A stretch of 53,179 nt of DNA from Moraxella boevrei DSM 14165 (GCF_000379845.1 NZ_KB903779.1:1-53179), one strand, 5' to 3'; counted from the first letter of the stretch, positions 35,309 to 45,095 are shown. Numbers and translations are program-made. The notes: generated from the letters alone by a model not told the origin.

Positions 35309-36031
35309 TTATTCGGCACGGGGATTGTCGGTTTTGTGCTCGGTAAGTTTACTTTCTAATTGGCGATTGACTGCGTCCGCTAACCAGCTTTGCAAATCTT
35401 GATGCATATTTGCCATGGCATCGAGTAGATAGGTTTCAATTTTGTGGTTTAAATTATTGATGATTTCTTCCTTGATTTTTTCAATGCTGTCAAAATCTAA
35501 CGAGCTGATTTTTAACCCATTTTTAGGATTTTCTGCATGATTATCTTTGACAAGATTAGTATCGGTTTTAGCGGTTGCATGGAGCATTTTTGTGGGATTG
35601 AAGGCAACATTTGGCAAGCTAAAATGGTTTTCACTGTCTTTTAATACATAAATGGTGGTGTCGGTATCGTCATCATTGTTTTGTTTTGATGAATTTTGTT
35701 CAGTTTTTTCTTGTTCCAAACGCTCTTGTTCACGTTTTTCTTTTTCTAATTGTTCTTTTTCCAACTTTTCTTGGGCAAGACGTTGTTCAAGCAATTCCCG
35801 TTCACGTTGTTGGCGTTGTTTTTCTTGTTCTTCGGCACGGCGTTGTTCGGCGATGATTTCTTCGACTTTATCATGCAAATTGGCGACACGAAATTGAAAA
35901 TTATCCAAATCGGTTTCAGATTGCAACACTTGATAAATGTCATCAAGTTCGTTGATAATGGTCTGCTTGATTGGTGTGGCGGTGGCATACCAACGTTGTG
36001 AAAATTGGGGTGAAAAAGTAAATCCTGACAT
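35309..36031 (-). CDS. Coiled-coil protein of unknown function upstream of recG
   Basis: A 240-aa protein that I do not recognise. The N-terminal 35 residues (MSGFTFSPQFSQRWYATATPIKQTIINELDDIYQVL) may be a small folded segment. A highly charged Glu/Gln/Arg/Lys coiled coil follows (about 65-115, heptads such as EQLEKEKREQERLEQEK). A polar linker (NNDDDTDTT) leads to a C-terminal helical region near SIEKIKEEIINNLNHKIETYLL. No signal peptide or membrane helix is visible. The pairing with recG, 10 bp apart, suggests co-expression only. The ATG at 36031 is preferred over an upstream GTG/TTG-type extension. Confidence 0.7.
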   Translation of the reverse strand: MSGFTFSPQFSQRWYATATPIKQTIINELDDIYQVLQSETDLDNFQFRVANLHDKVEEIIAEQRRAEEQEKQRQQRERELLEQRLAQEKLEKEQLEKEKREQERLEQEKTEQNSSKQNNDDDTDTTIYVLKDSENHFSLPNVAFNPTKMLHATAKTDTNLVKDNHAENPKNGLKISSLDFDSIEKIKEEIINNLNHKIETYLLDAMANMHQDLQSWLADAVNRQLESKLTEHKTDNPRAE

Positions 36032-36109
36032 GATTTTATCCAAATTTATTAAAAATTTTGTCAAATAATCAGGATTATAGCATTTTTAGCGGGTTTGACA
36101 AAAAGATTT

Positions 36110-36643
36110 TTAACTTTTTAGATAGGTTAAATACCGAAAATTTAACCCACTTTTTTCATCAGTCAGCCACTCGCTTACCGTTTGTAGTTGAAAGTTTTCG
36201 GGAATTTGTGGATAAAAAGCGGTTGCACCATCTATCTGTGTTTGCACTTCAGTAATCTCTAAACGTTGTGAGATTGATAAGGCTTGTTCAAAAACTTTTT
36301 CACCACCGATTATCCAAATTGTTGATATTGCTTGGGTTTTTGCAAGATTTTTAGCAACATCTATTGCGGTTGCTAAATCAGCAAACACTTTTACTGAAGC
36401 AAATTGTTGCTCAACTTGTTGATATTCAGCGTTTCGGCTAATGATAATGTTGGTACGGTTTGGTAAGGGTTTCGCCCCCATAGATTCAAAAGTTTTGCGA
36501 CCCATGATGACAATGCCGTTTTTGGTATGTTGTTTAAAATGTCGCAAATCAGCAGGCAAATGCCAAGGCAAATCGTTATTTTTTCCGATAGCGTTATTCT
36601 CACTTTTTGCAACAATTTGAGCGATTTCAATCATTTGTGTCAT
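36110..36643 (-). CDS. folA: Dihydrofolate reductase
   Basis: A 177-aa type I DHFR that reduces dihydrofolate to tetrahydrofolate with NADPH. Conserved parts are AIGKNNDLPWHLPADLRHFK with the catalytic Asp, IVIMGRKTFESMG, PLPNRTNIIISR and WIIGGEKVFEQAL. The C-terminal strand region ends in LNFRYLTYLK. It is slightly longer than the E. coli enzyme (159 aa). It lies 15 bp after thyA, and the pair restores the folate that ThyA oxidises. AAAGAG precedes the ATG. Confidence 0.95.
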   Translation of the reverse strand: MTQMIEIAQIVAKSENNAIGKNNDLPWHLPADLRHFKQHTKNGIVIMGRKTFESMGAKPLPNRTNIIISRNAEYQQVEQQFASVKVFADLATAIDVAKNLAKTQAISTIWIIGGEKVFEQALSISQRLEITEVQTQIDGATAFYPQIPENFQLQTVSEWLTDEKSGLNFRYLTYLKS

Positions 36644-36658
36644 ACTTTACTCTTTAAT

Positions 36659-37519
36659 TTAAACAGCAACTTCGGCTTTAATGGTTGGGTGGCTTTGATA
36701 ATTAATAATGTCAATATCATCAAATGTAAAGTCAAAAATATTATCAATGTTTGGATTTAGTTGTAATGTTGGCAAGGTAAAGGGCTCACGGTTGAGTTGA
36801 GTTTCCACTTGTTCAAAATGGTTGCTGTACAAATGACAATCGCCCCCTGTCCACACAAATTCACCCACACTAAGCCCACAAACCTGTGCCACCATGTGGG
36901 TTAATAATGCATAACTAGCGATGTTAAATGGCACGCCCAAAAATAAATCCGCCGAGCGTTGATACAGTTGGCAAGACAGTTTACCGTCCGCCACAAAAAA
37001 TTGAAACAGCGTATGACACGGCGGTAACGCCACTTGGTCGGCTTCTTTTGGGTTCCAACCTGTTACTATCAGTCGGCGAGAGTTGGGATTGTCTTTGATT
37101 TGTTCAATGACTTGGTGAATTTGGTCAACACCGTCATCATTAAAATGACCGTTTTCATCGGTGGTTGCTCCAAAATTTCGCCATTGATGCCCATAAACTG
37201 CCCCCAAATCGCCTGCTTGTCTGCCAAACCTTGCCGTTTGTTCTGCGGTTGCCCATTCGTTCCAAATTCGCACCCCATTGTCTTGCAAATATTTGACGTG
37301 GGTATCGCCTTTTAAAAACCACAAAAGTTCGTAAATCACGCTTTTGGTGTGGATTTTTTTGGTGGTTAACAGTGGGAAACCGTCATTTAAATCAAACCGC
37401 ATTTGAGCCCCAAATACAGAGCGGGTGCCTGTACCTGTGCGGTCACCCTTTTGCGTGCCATGTTGATAAACGTAGCGGATTAAATCCAAATAGGCTTGTT
37501 CGTTTTTTGTCATTAGCAT
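36659..37519 (-). CDS. thyA: Thymidylate synthase
   Basis: ThyA converts dUMP to dTMP using methylenetetrahydrofolate. The 286-aa protein has [13 protein letters not shown], the catalytic Cys in [11 protein letters not shown], the dUMP phosphate-binding [21 protein letters not shown] and the C-terminal hydrophobic end. It is about 20 residues longer than the E. coli form, owing to an insertion around [13 protein letters not shown], as in other Moraxellaceae. The start is unsure: ATGs at 37519 and 37513 are both without a clear ribosome site, and one at 37567 is less likely. It forms an operon with folA. Confidence 0.94.
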   Translation of the reverse strand: MLMTKNEQAYLDLIRYVYQHGTQKGDRTGTGTRSVFGAQMRFDLNDGFPLLTTKKIHTKSVIYELLWFLKGDTHVKYLQDNGVRIWNEWATAEQTARFGRQAGDLGAVYGHQWRNFGATTDENGHFNDDGVDQIHQVIEQIKDNPNSRRLIVTGWNPKEADQVALPPCHTLFQFFVADGKLSCQLYQRSADLFLGVPFNIASYALLTHMVAQVCGLSVGEFVWTGGDCHLYSNHFEQVETQLNREPFTLPTLQLNPNIDNIFDFTFDDIDIINYQSHPTIKAEVAV

Positions 37520-37635
37520 AAGTTTTTTGATATTAAAGTTAGTAAAATTCTGAAAAATAAAAAACATTCCCCAATCGCTTGCTATCAGGATTAGGTTTGA
37601 TTAAAATTATCAAGATAGAACGGTTTTATTAAATG

Positions 37636-38013
<378 letters not shown>

Positions 38014-38085
38014 TTAACACAAAAAATTTAGCGATGATTGATAAAAACTGATAAAAAACAATTGTTTATCTATCTATAACTAACC

Positions 38086-38168
38086 ATTTCAAATGGTTAT
38101 ACTAATTTTTAAAAAAGGTCTGAATTAAACAGAGAAATTTAAACAATTTATGGTTAACCATTTGAAAT
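38086..38168. repeat. Inverted repeat upstream of murD
   Basis: ATTTCAAATGGTTA (38086-38099) and TAACCATTTGAAAT (38155-38168) are perfect 14-bp inverted repeats around 55 bp. The left arm overlaps a perfect palindrome AACCATTT-C-AAATGGTT (38082-38098), and the right arm overlaps TGGTTAACCA. This is the main structure in the roughly 480-bp stretch between the PII gene and murD. Confidence 0.65.
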
Positions 38169-38385
38169 AATAATAAAATTTTTGTGATAATCACTTGTGT
38201 GGTTTGTTGGGGTAAAATCGCAATTTTTCCTATTATACTTAAAAAAATAGATTTGGGCTAATAAAATCCTTAATCCATGTAAACATTGCACCAAAATGAT
38301 GAATTTGCATGATTTTGGTGATTTTTTGGCAAAACTTTTTCATCACAATTTTAGCAGAAAAAATCGCTAAGCCTTGCTAATAAAA

Positions 38386-38394
38386 TGCTATAAT
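38386..38394 (+). promoter_or_regulatory. Extended -10 promoter of murD-ftsW
   Basis: TGCTATAAT is a perfect extended -10 element, 61 bp before the murD ATG. No clear -35 hexamer is needed or seen. Confidence 0.6.
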
Positions 38395-38455
38395 AAGTCA
38401 TTTTTGACAATGCTTTGAAAATATTTTGACAAAGTTCTGAAAATGGGGAATGACA

Positions 38456-39874
38456 ATGACGACAGCAAACAACGAAAACCCAAAGATTTTACAGCGTGGC
38501 GACGGCTTGCAAGTGGTGGTTGGACTGGGTAAGTCAGGCTTGGCAACGGTGAATTATTTGTATGAATTGGGTTATCAAGTGGCGGTAACGGACAGTGGAC
38601 AGCCGAGCCTTGCTGAACAATTGCCGAGTAATGTCAGCACCCATTTTGGCAAGATTGACAGTGAACTGTTGGCAACGGCAAGTCGCATTATCATCAGCCC
38701 AGGGATTGACCCATTATCGCCTGTATTTGACGTGGTGCGTGCCAAAAAGATTGCCATGGTAAGCGATATTCAGCTATTTCATGAAATTTGCCAACAAAAA
38801 AATATTCCAATCATTGCCATTACCGGCTCAAATGCCAAAAGTACCGTTACCACACTCGTGGGGGAAATGGCAAAAAATGCAGGCAAAAATGTCGGTGTTG
38901 GCGGTAATCTAGGCACACCTGCGTTAGATTTGTTGCGTGAGCCGATTGAGCTTGCGGTGCTAGAATTATCCAGCTTTCAATTACAAACCACGACCAATCT
39001 GTCCGCCCAAGTTGCCACTGTGTTAAATATGTCGCCTGATCACCTTGACCGTCATGGCGATATGTTCGGTTATCATCGGGAAAAACATCGTATTTTTCAA
39101 GGGGTGAAATCCATTGTCGTCAATCGTGATGACCCACTTAGCCGACCGCTTGTCGCTGATGATATGCCGACTATCAGCTTTGGGGCGAACGCACCTGATA
39201 TCAATCAGTATGGCATTTTGACTGATACTAATGGTGATATGTGGCTAGCTCGTGGCAGTCAACGCTTGTTACATGAAAAAGATGTGCCGATTAAAGGTCA
39301 ACATAATTTGATTAATGTATTATCCGCATTGGCAATTGGTGAATTGGCAGGGTTTTCCATGGAAAGTATGTTAAGCACGATTAAACAATTTATCGGCTTG
39401 CCCCACCGCTGTGAATTTGTCAAAACCTTAAACATTGCCAATCATAAACTAGATTGTTACGATGACTCAAAAGGTACAAATATTGGCTCTACGCTCGCCG
39501 CCGTGCTAGGTTTGGGCAATGTATATCAGCCAAAAGGCAAAAAACTAGCGGTGATTTTGGGTGGGCAAGGCAAGGGACAACAATTTGCCGAACTTGCCAA
39601 ACCGTTAACCACGTTTGCCAGTCAAGTGTATTTGATTGGGGAAGATGCCGACAAAATTGCCAATGATTTACAAAATGCTAAGCTTGGCGACAATGTCATG
39701 TTAAAACACTGCCAAACCCTGCAAAATGCCTTTAACCAAGCGATTGCCGATAGTGGACGTGATGCGAGCATTGGCGTGTTGCTATTGTCGCCTGCGTGTG
39801 CCAGTTTTGACCAATTTACAGGTTATGTGCAACGTGGGCAAGTGTTTAAAGATTTAGTCAATCATTTTAAATAG
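38456..39874 (+). CDS. murD: UDP-N-acetylmuramoyl-L-alanine--D-glutamate ligase
   Basis: MurD adds D-glutamate to UDP-MurNAc-L-Ala in peptidoglycan precursor synthesis. The 472-aa protein has the N-terminal UDP-binding VVGLGKSGLA and the ATP loop GSNAKST (124-130). It also shows ELSSFQL, NMSPDHLDRHGDM and a C-terminal glutamate-binding domain with DDSKGTN and LLSPACASFDQF. The loop has Ala where enterobacterial MurD has Gly, as in related genera. The ATG at 38456 is chosen since GGGGA ends 6 bp before it; an ATG at 38450 is too close. ftsW follows after 75 bp. Confidence 0.96.
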   Translation: MTTANNENPKILQRGDGLQVVVGLGKSGLATVNYLYELGYQVAVTDSGQPSLAEQLPSNVSTHFGKIDSELLATASRIIISPGIDPLSPVFDVVRAKKIAMVSDIQLFHEICQQKNIPIIAITGSNAKSTVTTLVGEMAKNAGKNVGVGGNLGTPALDLLREPIELAVLELSSFQLQTTTNLSAQVATVLNMSPDHLDRHGDMFGYHREKHRIFQGVKSIVVNRDDPLSRPLVADDMPTISFGANAPDINQYGILTDTNGDMWLARGSQRLLHEKDVPIKGQHNLINVLSALAIGELAGFSMESMLSTIKQFIGLPHRCEFVKTLNIANHKLDCYDDSKGTNIGSTLAAVLGLGNVYQPKGKKLAVILGGQGKGQQFAELAKPLTTFASQVYLIGEDADKIANDLQNAKLGDNVMLKHCQTLQNAFNQAIADSGRDASIGVLLLSPACASFDQFTGYVQRGQVFKDLVNHFK

Positions 39875-39949
39875 TTTTTTAAATATTTTTGAGAAATAAT
39901 GTCAAAAATACTTTTGTGTTAATTAAAAAATCTAAGATTAGGTTGGGTT

Positions 39950-41137
39950 ATGCCAATACGCAGTTCTTCTTTTTCTCATCTAGCAAGTCCAACGGCCAAG
40001 GAAAAACGCTGGTTACCGTCGCTGTCGTCCGTGTTAATCAGCTGTGTTGGCATGATTATGGTCATGAGCTTGCTCATGGTGACATCGGCATCGATTTCGT
40101 TTGCCGAACTTAACAATATGTATCCACTCAAATTTTTTATCAATCAATTATCATATATGATGATTGGGATTATTTTTGGTTTTATCGTGTATTGTGTACC
40201 GTTGCGGACGATTTTTCGTACCAATACCAGTTTTTTTGTGTTACTTGGCTGTTTGGCAATGATTATTTATACCGTGATATTTGGTTCGGTAATTAACGGT
40301 AGTCGGCGTTGGATTGAGATTGGGTCAATTAATTTTCAACCTGCAGAATTGGCGAAGTTGGCGATGATTTTGTTTACCGCTGATTTCTTGGTAAGGCGAG
40401 TAGATGAAGTACGGTATCAGGCAACAGGCTTTATCCGTTTGTGTGGTGTTGCCTTTTTTATGATTTTAGCGATTATGCTTCAGCCAGATTTTGGCTCGGT
40501 GGTGATTATTATCGGTTGTATGGGGGCGATGATTTTTGTAGCAGGCTTGCCCATGCGATTGGTGATGATTTTACTCGGCTCGGTGTCGGTTGGTGTGGTA
40601 CTTGCGATTCTAACCGCAGGCTATCGTTTAAAGCGAGTAACTTCATTTATTGATCCATTTGATGATTTGCGAGATAGCGATTATCAGCTCGGACGCAGTA
40701 TCGTGGCGTTCGCACGTGGCGAATGGACAGGCGTGGGCTATGGCGAAAGTATCCAAAAACTAGCCCATCTGCCCGAAGCTCACACGGACTTTTTATTGGC
40801 AATTACAGGCGAAGAATTAGGCTTGGTCGGCGTGGTATTTTTGCTAAGTTTACAAATTTTGCTGATTTGGGTGGTAATGAAAATCAGTTATGACACGCTA
40901 AAACGTCGTCAAAGCCGTCTGAGTTATTTTGCGTTTGGCGTGGGAGTATTGTTTTTTGGGCAAGCCTTCGTCAATGCAGGCATGACGCTTGGGATTTTGC
41001 CAACTAAGGGTTTAACCATGCCATTTTTTAGTTATGGTGGCTCGTCTATGGTGGTAAACTTAATTATAATCGGTATTTTATTAAGAATTATTAAAGATAG
41101 CCCAAAAATCTCACCCACAGAAGCTCGCTATTATTAA
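39950..41137 (+). CDS. ftsW: Peptidoglycan glycosyltransferase FtsW
   Basis: FtsW is the SEDS-family glycan polymerase of the divisome, acting with FtsI. The 395-aa protein has about ten membrane helices. It carries GSRRWIEIGSINFQPAELAKLAMI, QPDFGSVVII, the conserved Asp region after YRLKRVTSFIDPFDD, and EAHTDFLLAITGEELGL and LPTKGLTMPFFSYGGSS. The context with murD agrees with the dcw cluster, but murG and murC do not follow, so the cluster is split here. AGGTTGGG precedes the ATG. Confidence 0.95.
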   Translation: MPIRSSSFSHLASPTAKEKRWLPSLSSVLISCVGMIMVMSLLMVTSASISFAELNNMYPLKFFINQLSYMMIGIIFGFIVYCVPLRTIFRTNTSFFVLLGCLAMIIYTVIFGSVINGSRRWIEIGSINFQPAELAKLAMILFTADFLVRRVDEVRYQATGFIRLCGVAFFMILAIMLQPDFGSVVIIIGCMGAMIFVAGLPMRLVMILLGSVSVGVVLAILTAGYRLKRVTSFIDPFDDLRDSDYQLGRSIVAFARGEWTGVGYGESIQKLAHLPEAHTDFLLAITGEELGLVGVVFLLSLQILLIWVVMKISYDTLKRRQSRLSYFAFGVGVLFFGQAFVNAGMTLGILPTKGLTMPFFSYGGSSMVVNLIIIGILLRIIKDSPKISPTEARYY

Positions 41138-41154
41138 TACTTCTCAATAAATGG

Positions 41155-42141
41155 TTAAATCAAATCTGATAATGGCGGACAAAATAACTGCTGTTTGCCA
41201 ACCAATTTCTCATCTTGCCATTGTGCTATCGCCTGTTGTAACATCACTTCGGGCGAATTTTTTTCAACGGGTTGTTGCCCCAAAAACTTTAACGCAAGTT
41301 GTAACAAATCTTGGGCATTATAATGCTCAATCGGCTCGGCAAGGGTTTGTTTAGAAAGTTTTTGCCCTTTATCATTAATCAAAATCGGCAAATGGTAATA
41401 ATCTTTGACAATCGGCATTTGTAAATAGTCATAAATCGCCAGTTGAGCAGTGGTTAACGGCAAAATATCCAAACCACGCACGATTTGATTAACGCCTTGG
41501 GCGATATCATCCACCACCACCGCAAGCATATAATTAATCATACCTTTTTGCGGTGTGTTTTGTGAATTTTGGTTAAAAACTTGTCGGCGACGTACCACGA
41601 TATCACCTTGGCTATACTGTGGGTTATCAATGATAAGTCCTTGATAGTTATCAAAAAAATCAATATTCTTATCAGGCATGATTAAGCGTACCGCATGATG
41701 TTTGCCTAAATTTTTATGCTCACAAATCTTTGGATAAATCAGCGGATTTTGTTCTGATAGCTTATCAGCAAAGCTGGGCTGGTTTTGGTAAAACTGTTGA
41801 ATAGATTTTCGGCTACAATCACAACCATAACTCACCGAACCGAGTTGATTTTCCAAAATTTCATGATATAAATCAAGATGTTGCGATTGATAATAAACAT
41901 CACCGTCCCAATGTAAGTCCAATCGTGTTAAATCTGCCAAAATTTGTTGGCTAAACCTAGCATGACAGCGTTCATCATCAACATCTTCAATGCGTAATAG
42001 CCATTTGCCCCCTGCTTTTTTGGCAAGACAAAAACTGGCAACGGCGGTGACGAGTGAGCCAATGTGCAAACTACCTGTCGGAGACGGTGCAAAACGCCCG
42101 ATAACAGGCGTTGTCGTTGTGGCAGATGGCGACATTAGCAT
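41155..42141 (-). CDS. gluQ: Glutamyl-Q tRNA(Asp) synthetase
   Basis: GluQ-RS is a truncated GluRS that activates glutamate and attaches it to queuosine in the wobble position of tRNA-Asp. The 328-aa protein has APSPTGSLHIGSL with the HIGH-like motif and DVDDERCHAR. Zinc ligands are CDCSR and YPKIC, and the signature loop is GQKLSKQT. The anticodon-binding domain of GluRS is lacking. It lies 27 bp after dksA, an arrangement conserved in many gammaproteobacteria. ATGs at 42141 and 42135 are both possible. Confidence 0.95.
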   Translation of the reverse strand: MLMSPSATTTTPVIGRFAPSPTGSLHIGSLVTAVASFCLAKKAGGKWLLRIEDVDDERCHARFSQQILADLTRLDLHWDGDVYYQSQHLDLYHEILENQLGSVSYGCDCSRKSIQQFYQNQPSFADKLSEQNPLIYPKICEHKNLGKHHAVRLIMPDKNIDFFDNYQGLIIDNPQYSQGDIVVRRRQVFNQNSQNTPQKGMINYMLAVVVDDIAQGVNQIVRGLDILPLTTAQLAIYDYLQMPIVKDYYHLPILINDKGQKLSKQTLAEPIEHYNAQDLLQLALKFLGQQPVEKNSPEVMLQQAIAQWQDEKLVGKQQLFCPPLSDLI

Positions 42142-42168
42142 AACAATATGGACAGGGCAAAGGGTCGG

Positions 42169-42606
42169 TTAAGCATGTCCCCATGCTTGCTTTTCTTTGA
42201 TTTCTGATAAGGTTTTGCAGTCAATACATTGGGTGGCAGTGGGGCGAGCTTCTAGGCGACGTAGTCCGATTTCCACGCCACAGGTTTCACAAAAACCATA
42301 GTCGCCACTTTCAATCTCTGCCAATGATTTATCAATTTTGCGAATGAGTTTGCGTTCACGGTCTCGAGTTCGCAAGGCTAAGGCAAATTCTTCTTCTTGT
42401 GTCGCACGGTCGTTGATATCAGGCATCGCCGTTGATTCGTCTTGGATATAAGACTTGGTACTTTCTGCTTCGGCTAATAGCTGAGCTTTCCATGCTTCTA
42501 AAATTTGGGTAAAATGCTCGAGCTGAGCGTCGTTCATATATTCTTCGCCGTCTTTGGCTTGATATGGGGTAAAACTAACATTTTGTTCAGTCTGAGTGGC
42601 TGTCAT
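42169..42606 (-). CDS. dksA: RNA polymerase-binding transcription factor DksA
   Basis: DksA binds in the RNA polymerase secondary channel and works with ppGpp in the stringent response. The 145-aa protein has the long coiled coil with the tip region [19 protein letters not shown] carrying the tip acidic residues. The four-cysteine zinc finger is CETC...CIDC, with [15 protein letters not shown] between. GGAGAA lies 6 bp before the ATG at 42606. gluQ is downstream. Confidence 0.96.
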   Translation of the reverse strand: MTATQTEQNVSFTPYQAKDGEEYMNDAQLEHFTQILEAWKAQLLAEAESTKSYIQDESTAMPDINDRATQEEEFALALRTRDRERKLIRKIDKSLAEIESGDYGFCETCGVEIGLRRLEARPTATQCIDCKTLSEIKEKQAWGHA

Positions 42607-42757
42607 ACAGTTCTCCAAAAAATTTGTTATTGGTTAAAAAAAGGTAAAAACAGATTTTTACAAATTTATAAACAAAAGTTTACCAATCACAAATGTTAAA
42701 ATTTGCCCTAAACAATGGGGGCAAGTCGCAAAAATTCAACGCTAATTCTAGCTAACC

Positions 42758-43672
42758 TTAAAAAGGTGGCACAGTTTGTATTCTTTTAACGCCTGTTGCA
42801 AGTGTTGCATTGTTATATAATGTTATCCAACGTAAACCTGCATGGCTATTATCAATCCCATATTCATCTTGATTTGGCAGAAATTGAGCGGACGTGGATG
42901 GCGTGGTAAAAACGGATATCTCATTGATAATACTAGAAAATTCCTGATGTACATGACCCACAAAAATCCCTTTAATTTGACTCTTAAAGGGTAAAATTGC
43001 TTGCCAAAAATCATCGCTATTTTTCAGTCGATGATTATCAATCCATGCTGAACCGACGTTAAACATCGGATGATGACAAAAAATAATACACGGTTTTTGC
43101 CGAGTGGCTAAAGTTTGACTTAACCAATCTAAACTACGTTGACAAAAACAGCCCCAAATCTCACCTTTACAACTGCTATCCAAAAAAACAATGTCCCAAA
43201 TCGGCGTTGCCACCACATGACAATTTTTTAGGCGTTTATCGGCATGAATACCGACATGACGACGCTGAAAAAATGGCAAATGACTGTCTAACTCCATCGT
43301 CACATCATGATTGCCCGAAATCGCCACATAAGGGGAACTAAATTTATCAAAATAATCAAAAAGTTGGGTATAGTTCGCTTCGGTCGGTTCTTGTAACAAA
43401 TCGCCTGTAATTGCCAACAAATCTCGCTTGGCAAAATCCTGCTCTATCATTGCCATAATGGCATCCAAATTGGCTTTGGGATTGATATTACAGTACAATT
43501 GTTCCGTATTTTCATATAAATGCAAATCGCTAATTTGTACTAATTGCACAAATTCAGAATTTTTGGGAATGATTGACTCGACAACCTGTAAATTATCAAG
43601 CGGGCAAGCGGTCCGATGATGCAAACAAACAGACGTACTCAAAAGCGATATCCTTTGTTGGAATGTGGACAT
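42758..43672 (-). CDS. cpdA: CpdA-like metallophosphoesterase
   Basis: A 304-aa class III phosphodiesterase. The metal-binding motifs appear in order: ISDLHL, ITGDLLQ, ISGNHD, IFCHHPMF and VGHVHQ. The layout fits CpdA, which degrades 3',5'-cAMP in the cytoplasm. About 40 residues precede the first motif, which is longer than in E. coli CpdA, and no ribosome site is evident before the ATG, so the true start may be internal. The cAMP substrate is inferred from the family. Confidence 0.78.
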   Translation of the reverse strand: MSTFQQRISLLSTSVCLHHRTACPLDNLQVVESIIPKNSEFVQLVQISDLHLYENTEQLYCNINPKANLDAIMAMIEQDFAKRDLLAITGDLLQEPTEANYTQLFDYFDKFSSPYVAISGNHDVTMELDSHLPFFQRRHVGIHADKRLKNCHVVATPIWDIVFLDSSCKGEIWGCFCQRSLDWLSQTLATRQKPCIIFCHHPMFNVGSAWIDNHRLKNSDDFWQAILPFKSQIKGIFVGHVHQEFSSIINEISVFTTPSTSAQFLPNQDEYGIDNSHAGLRWITLYNNATLATGVKRIQTVPPF

Positions 43673-43789
43673 TTATTGATTAAAAAATGATGTATTTTAC
43701 ATGAATTTTAAACAAAATCAAGGGTAAATAGAATTTTATTTTGTAAAAAAGCTAAAAAATATTTGCTAAATAATATCAAAATGCTAACT

Positions 43790-44338
43790 TTATTGACATT
43801 TTTGGCAAATGCCTGACAGCTCAATTACGCTAGACTTTATGACAAATTGGGCTTGTTTGGCAAGTTCGCCGAGCAAATTATCTAGCGTGTCGTGGCCTAA
43901 TTCTTGCACATCGCCACATTTTTGACAAATTAAAAAAGTTGCGGTATGTTGGTCGTCGGGTCGGCAACAGGCAAAAAAAGTTTTAGTACCACTGAGTTGG
44001 TGAATAAAACCGAGTTCCAATAAAAAATCCAAACTTCGATAAATGGTCGGTGGGGCAAGGGGTTTTTCGGAGGTTTCTTGCAGTTTTGCTAACAGCTCAT
44101 ACGCCCCAATCGGCGTTGCAGATTCCAAAATTAATCGGTACACTTGTTCACGCAGTGGTGTAAAACGCACGCCTTGACTGGCACAGGTTTCTTTGGCTAA
44201 CACAAGCGAGCGTTCAATACTGTCAGGCTGATGACAATGCTGGCAACTGGCAGAATGTGCCACCGCATCACTTGGTGCGAGTGTACCGTCCACGTGTTGA
44301 ATGGGGTGTGGGCTGTGCTGATAAAGGGTTTTAGACAT
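43790..44338 (-). CDS. zur: Fur-family zinc uptake regulator Zur
   Basis: A 182-aa Fur-family repressor. It has a winged-helix domain (GVRFTPLREQVYRLILES..., PTIYRSLDFLLELGFIHQL) and a dimerisation domain with metal sites: FACC, ICQKCGDVQEL and a final CQKC. The C-terminal GICQKC matches Zur better than Fur. About 40 N-terminal residues with an additional CQHC are extra. GGTGAG precedes the ATG at 44338. MITE copy B begins 22 bp upstream and cuts the gene off from its older promoter region. No znu genes are nearby. Confidence 0.85.
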   Translation of the reverse strand: MSKTLYQHSPHPIQHVDGTLAPSDAVAHSASCQHCHQPDSIERSLVLAKETCASQGVRFTPLREQVYRLILESATPIGAYELLAKLQETSEKPLAPPTIYRSLDFLLELGFIHQLSGTKTFFACCRPDDQHTATFLICQKCGDVQELGHDTLDNLLGELAKQAQFVIKSSVIELSGICQKCQ

Positions 44339-44360
44339 AAACTCACCACAAAAAAAATTA

Positions 44361-44562
44361 GAACCTGTATTCATAACGTTTTTGCAATGAAAAATGCGAT
44401 AAATCGCCCGCTTTTCAAGGAAAAAACGCAGGTTGATAGTCATTCTATCAATCAAGTTTTCGACGCGGAAAAGCAAGATTTAGCCAGTTTTCATGCAAAA
44501 GCAAACTTTGGTTTTATTTTTCAAAGTGAAAATTAACTGCGTAAGGTTGTGAATGCAGGTTC
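44361..44562. repeat. MITE-like inverted-repeat element, copy B
   Basis: This 202-bp element has ends GAACCTGTATTCATAAC and GTTGTGAATGCAGGTTC and is flanked by TTA on both sides, the same 3-bp duplication as copy A. It is inverted relative to copy A at 3560-3763. About 150 bp from this left end are nearly identical to copy A; a section of about 30 bp near 44508-44540 is not. It lies between zur and atpI and carries no complete gene. Confidence 0.82.
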
Positions 44563-44586
44563 TTACAATAGCCAAAGGCGAAAACT

Positions 44587-44615
44587 TGCACCAAACGTTA
44601 TGACCCACTATAATA
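44587..44615 (+). promoter_or_regulatory. Probable atpI promoter
   Basis: TTGCAC, a 17-bp spacer and a perfect TATAAT lie about 80 bp before the atpI ATG and just outside MITE copy B. Confidence 0.55.
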
Positions 44616-44693
44616 AGGCGTATTTTCACATTTTTCAAGCCAGTCTGTCTTAATTTGCCATTTAAACGCCTTTTCCACCAGATTTAGCCTATC

Positions 44694-45095
44694 ATGACAA
44701 AACCGCAACCCCGTTTTCAACCGTACCACATTCAAAAAGCCATTGGTCGACAGTCTTGGATTATATTGGCGTTGGTGGTGATAGGTATTGGTTTGGATAT
44801 CATTTTTGCTAAGGTGGGTTTTGTCATTAGTAAAAATTTGTTGGCAGGTGCGGTGTTGGCGTGGGTAGGGCAGTTGGTATTTGCCAAAATTGCGTTGGGT
44901 GTAACTGGGGCAAGTCAGCAACGCCAAATCGTGCATCGGATGTATCAGGCGACCATGGTAAAGTGGTTCATTACTTTTGTCGGATTTGCAGGGATTTTTA
45001 TTGGTTTAAAGCCGTTGTTAGCAGTTTGGGTGTTTGTTGGTTTTATCGTGCTACAAATTAGTCATGCGGTATTAAGTTTTCAGTTACAATCTTGA
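44694..45095 (+). CDS. atpI: ATP synthase subunit I
   Basis: A 133-aa membrane protein with four hydrophobic helices and a short basic N-terminus (MTKPQPRFQPYHIQKAIGRQSW). Its place before atpB and its four-helix pattern identify it as AtpI, which helps assemble the c-ring. The sequence itself is weakly conserved. A gap of 318 bp separates it from atpB, which is larger than usual, and atpB seems to have its own promoter. Confidence 0.8.
   Translation: MTKPQPRFQPYHIQKAIGRQSWIILALVVIGIGLDIIFAKVGFVISKNLLAGAVLAWVGQLVFAKIALGVTGASQQRQIVHRMYQATMVKWFITFVGFAGIFIGLKPLLAVWVFVGFIVLQISHAVLSFQLQS

Noticed and set aside
38824-38850. MurD ATP loop GSNAKST instead of GTNGKT/S
   Set aside because: I considered a damaged active site, but the same form is known in MurD of pseudomonads and Acinetobacter, and the rest of the enzyme is intact.
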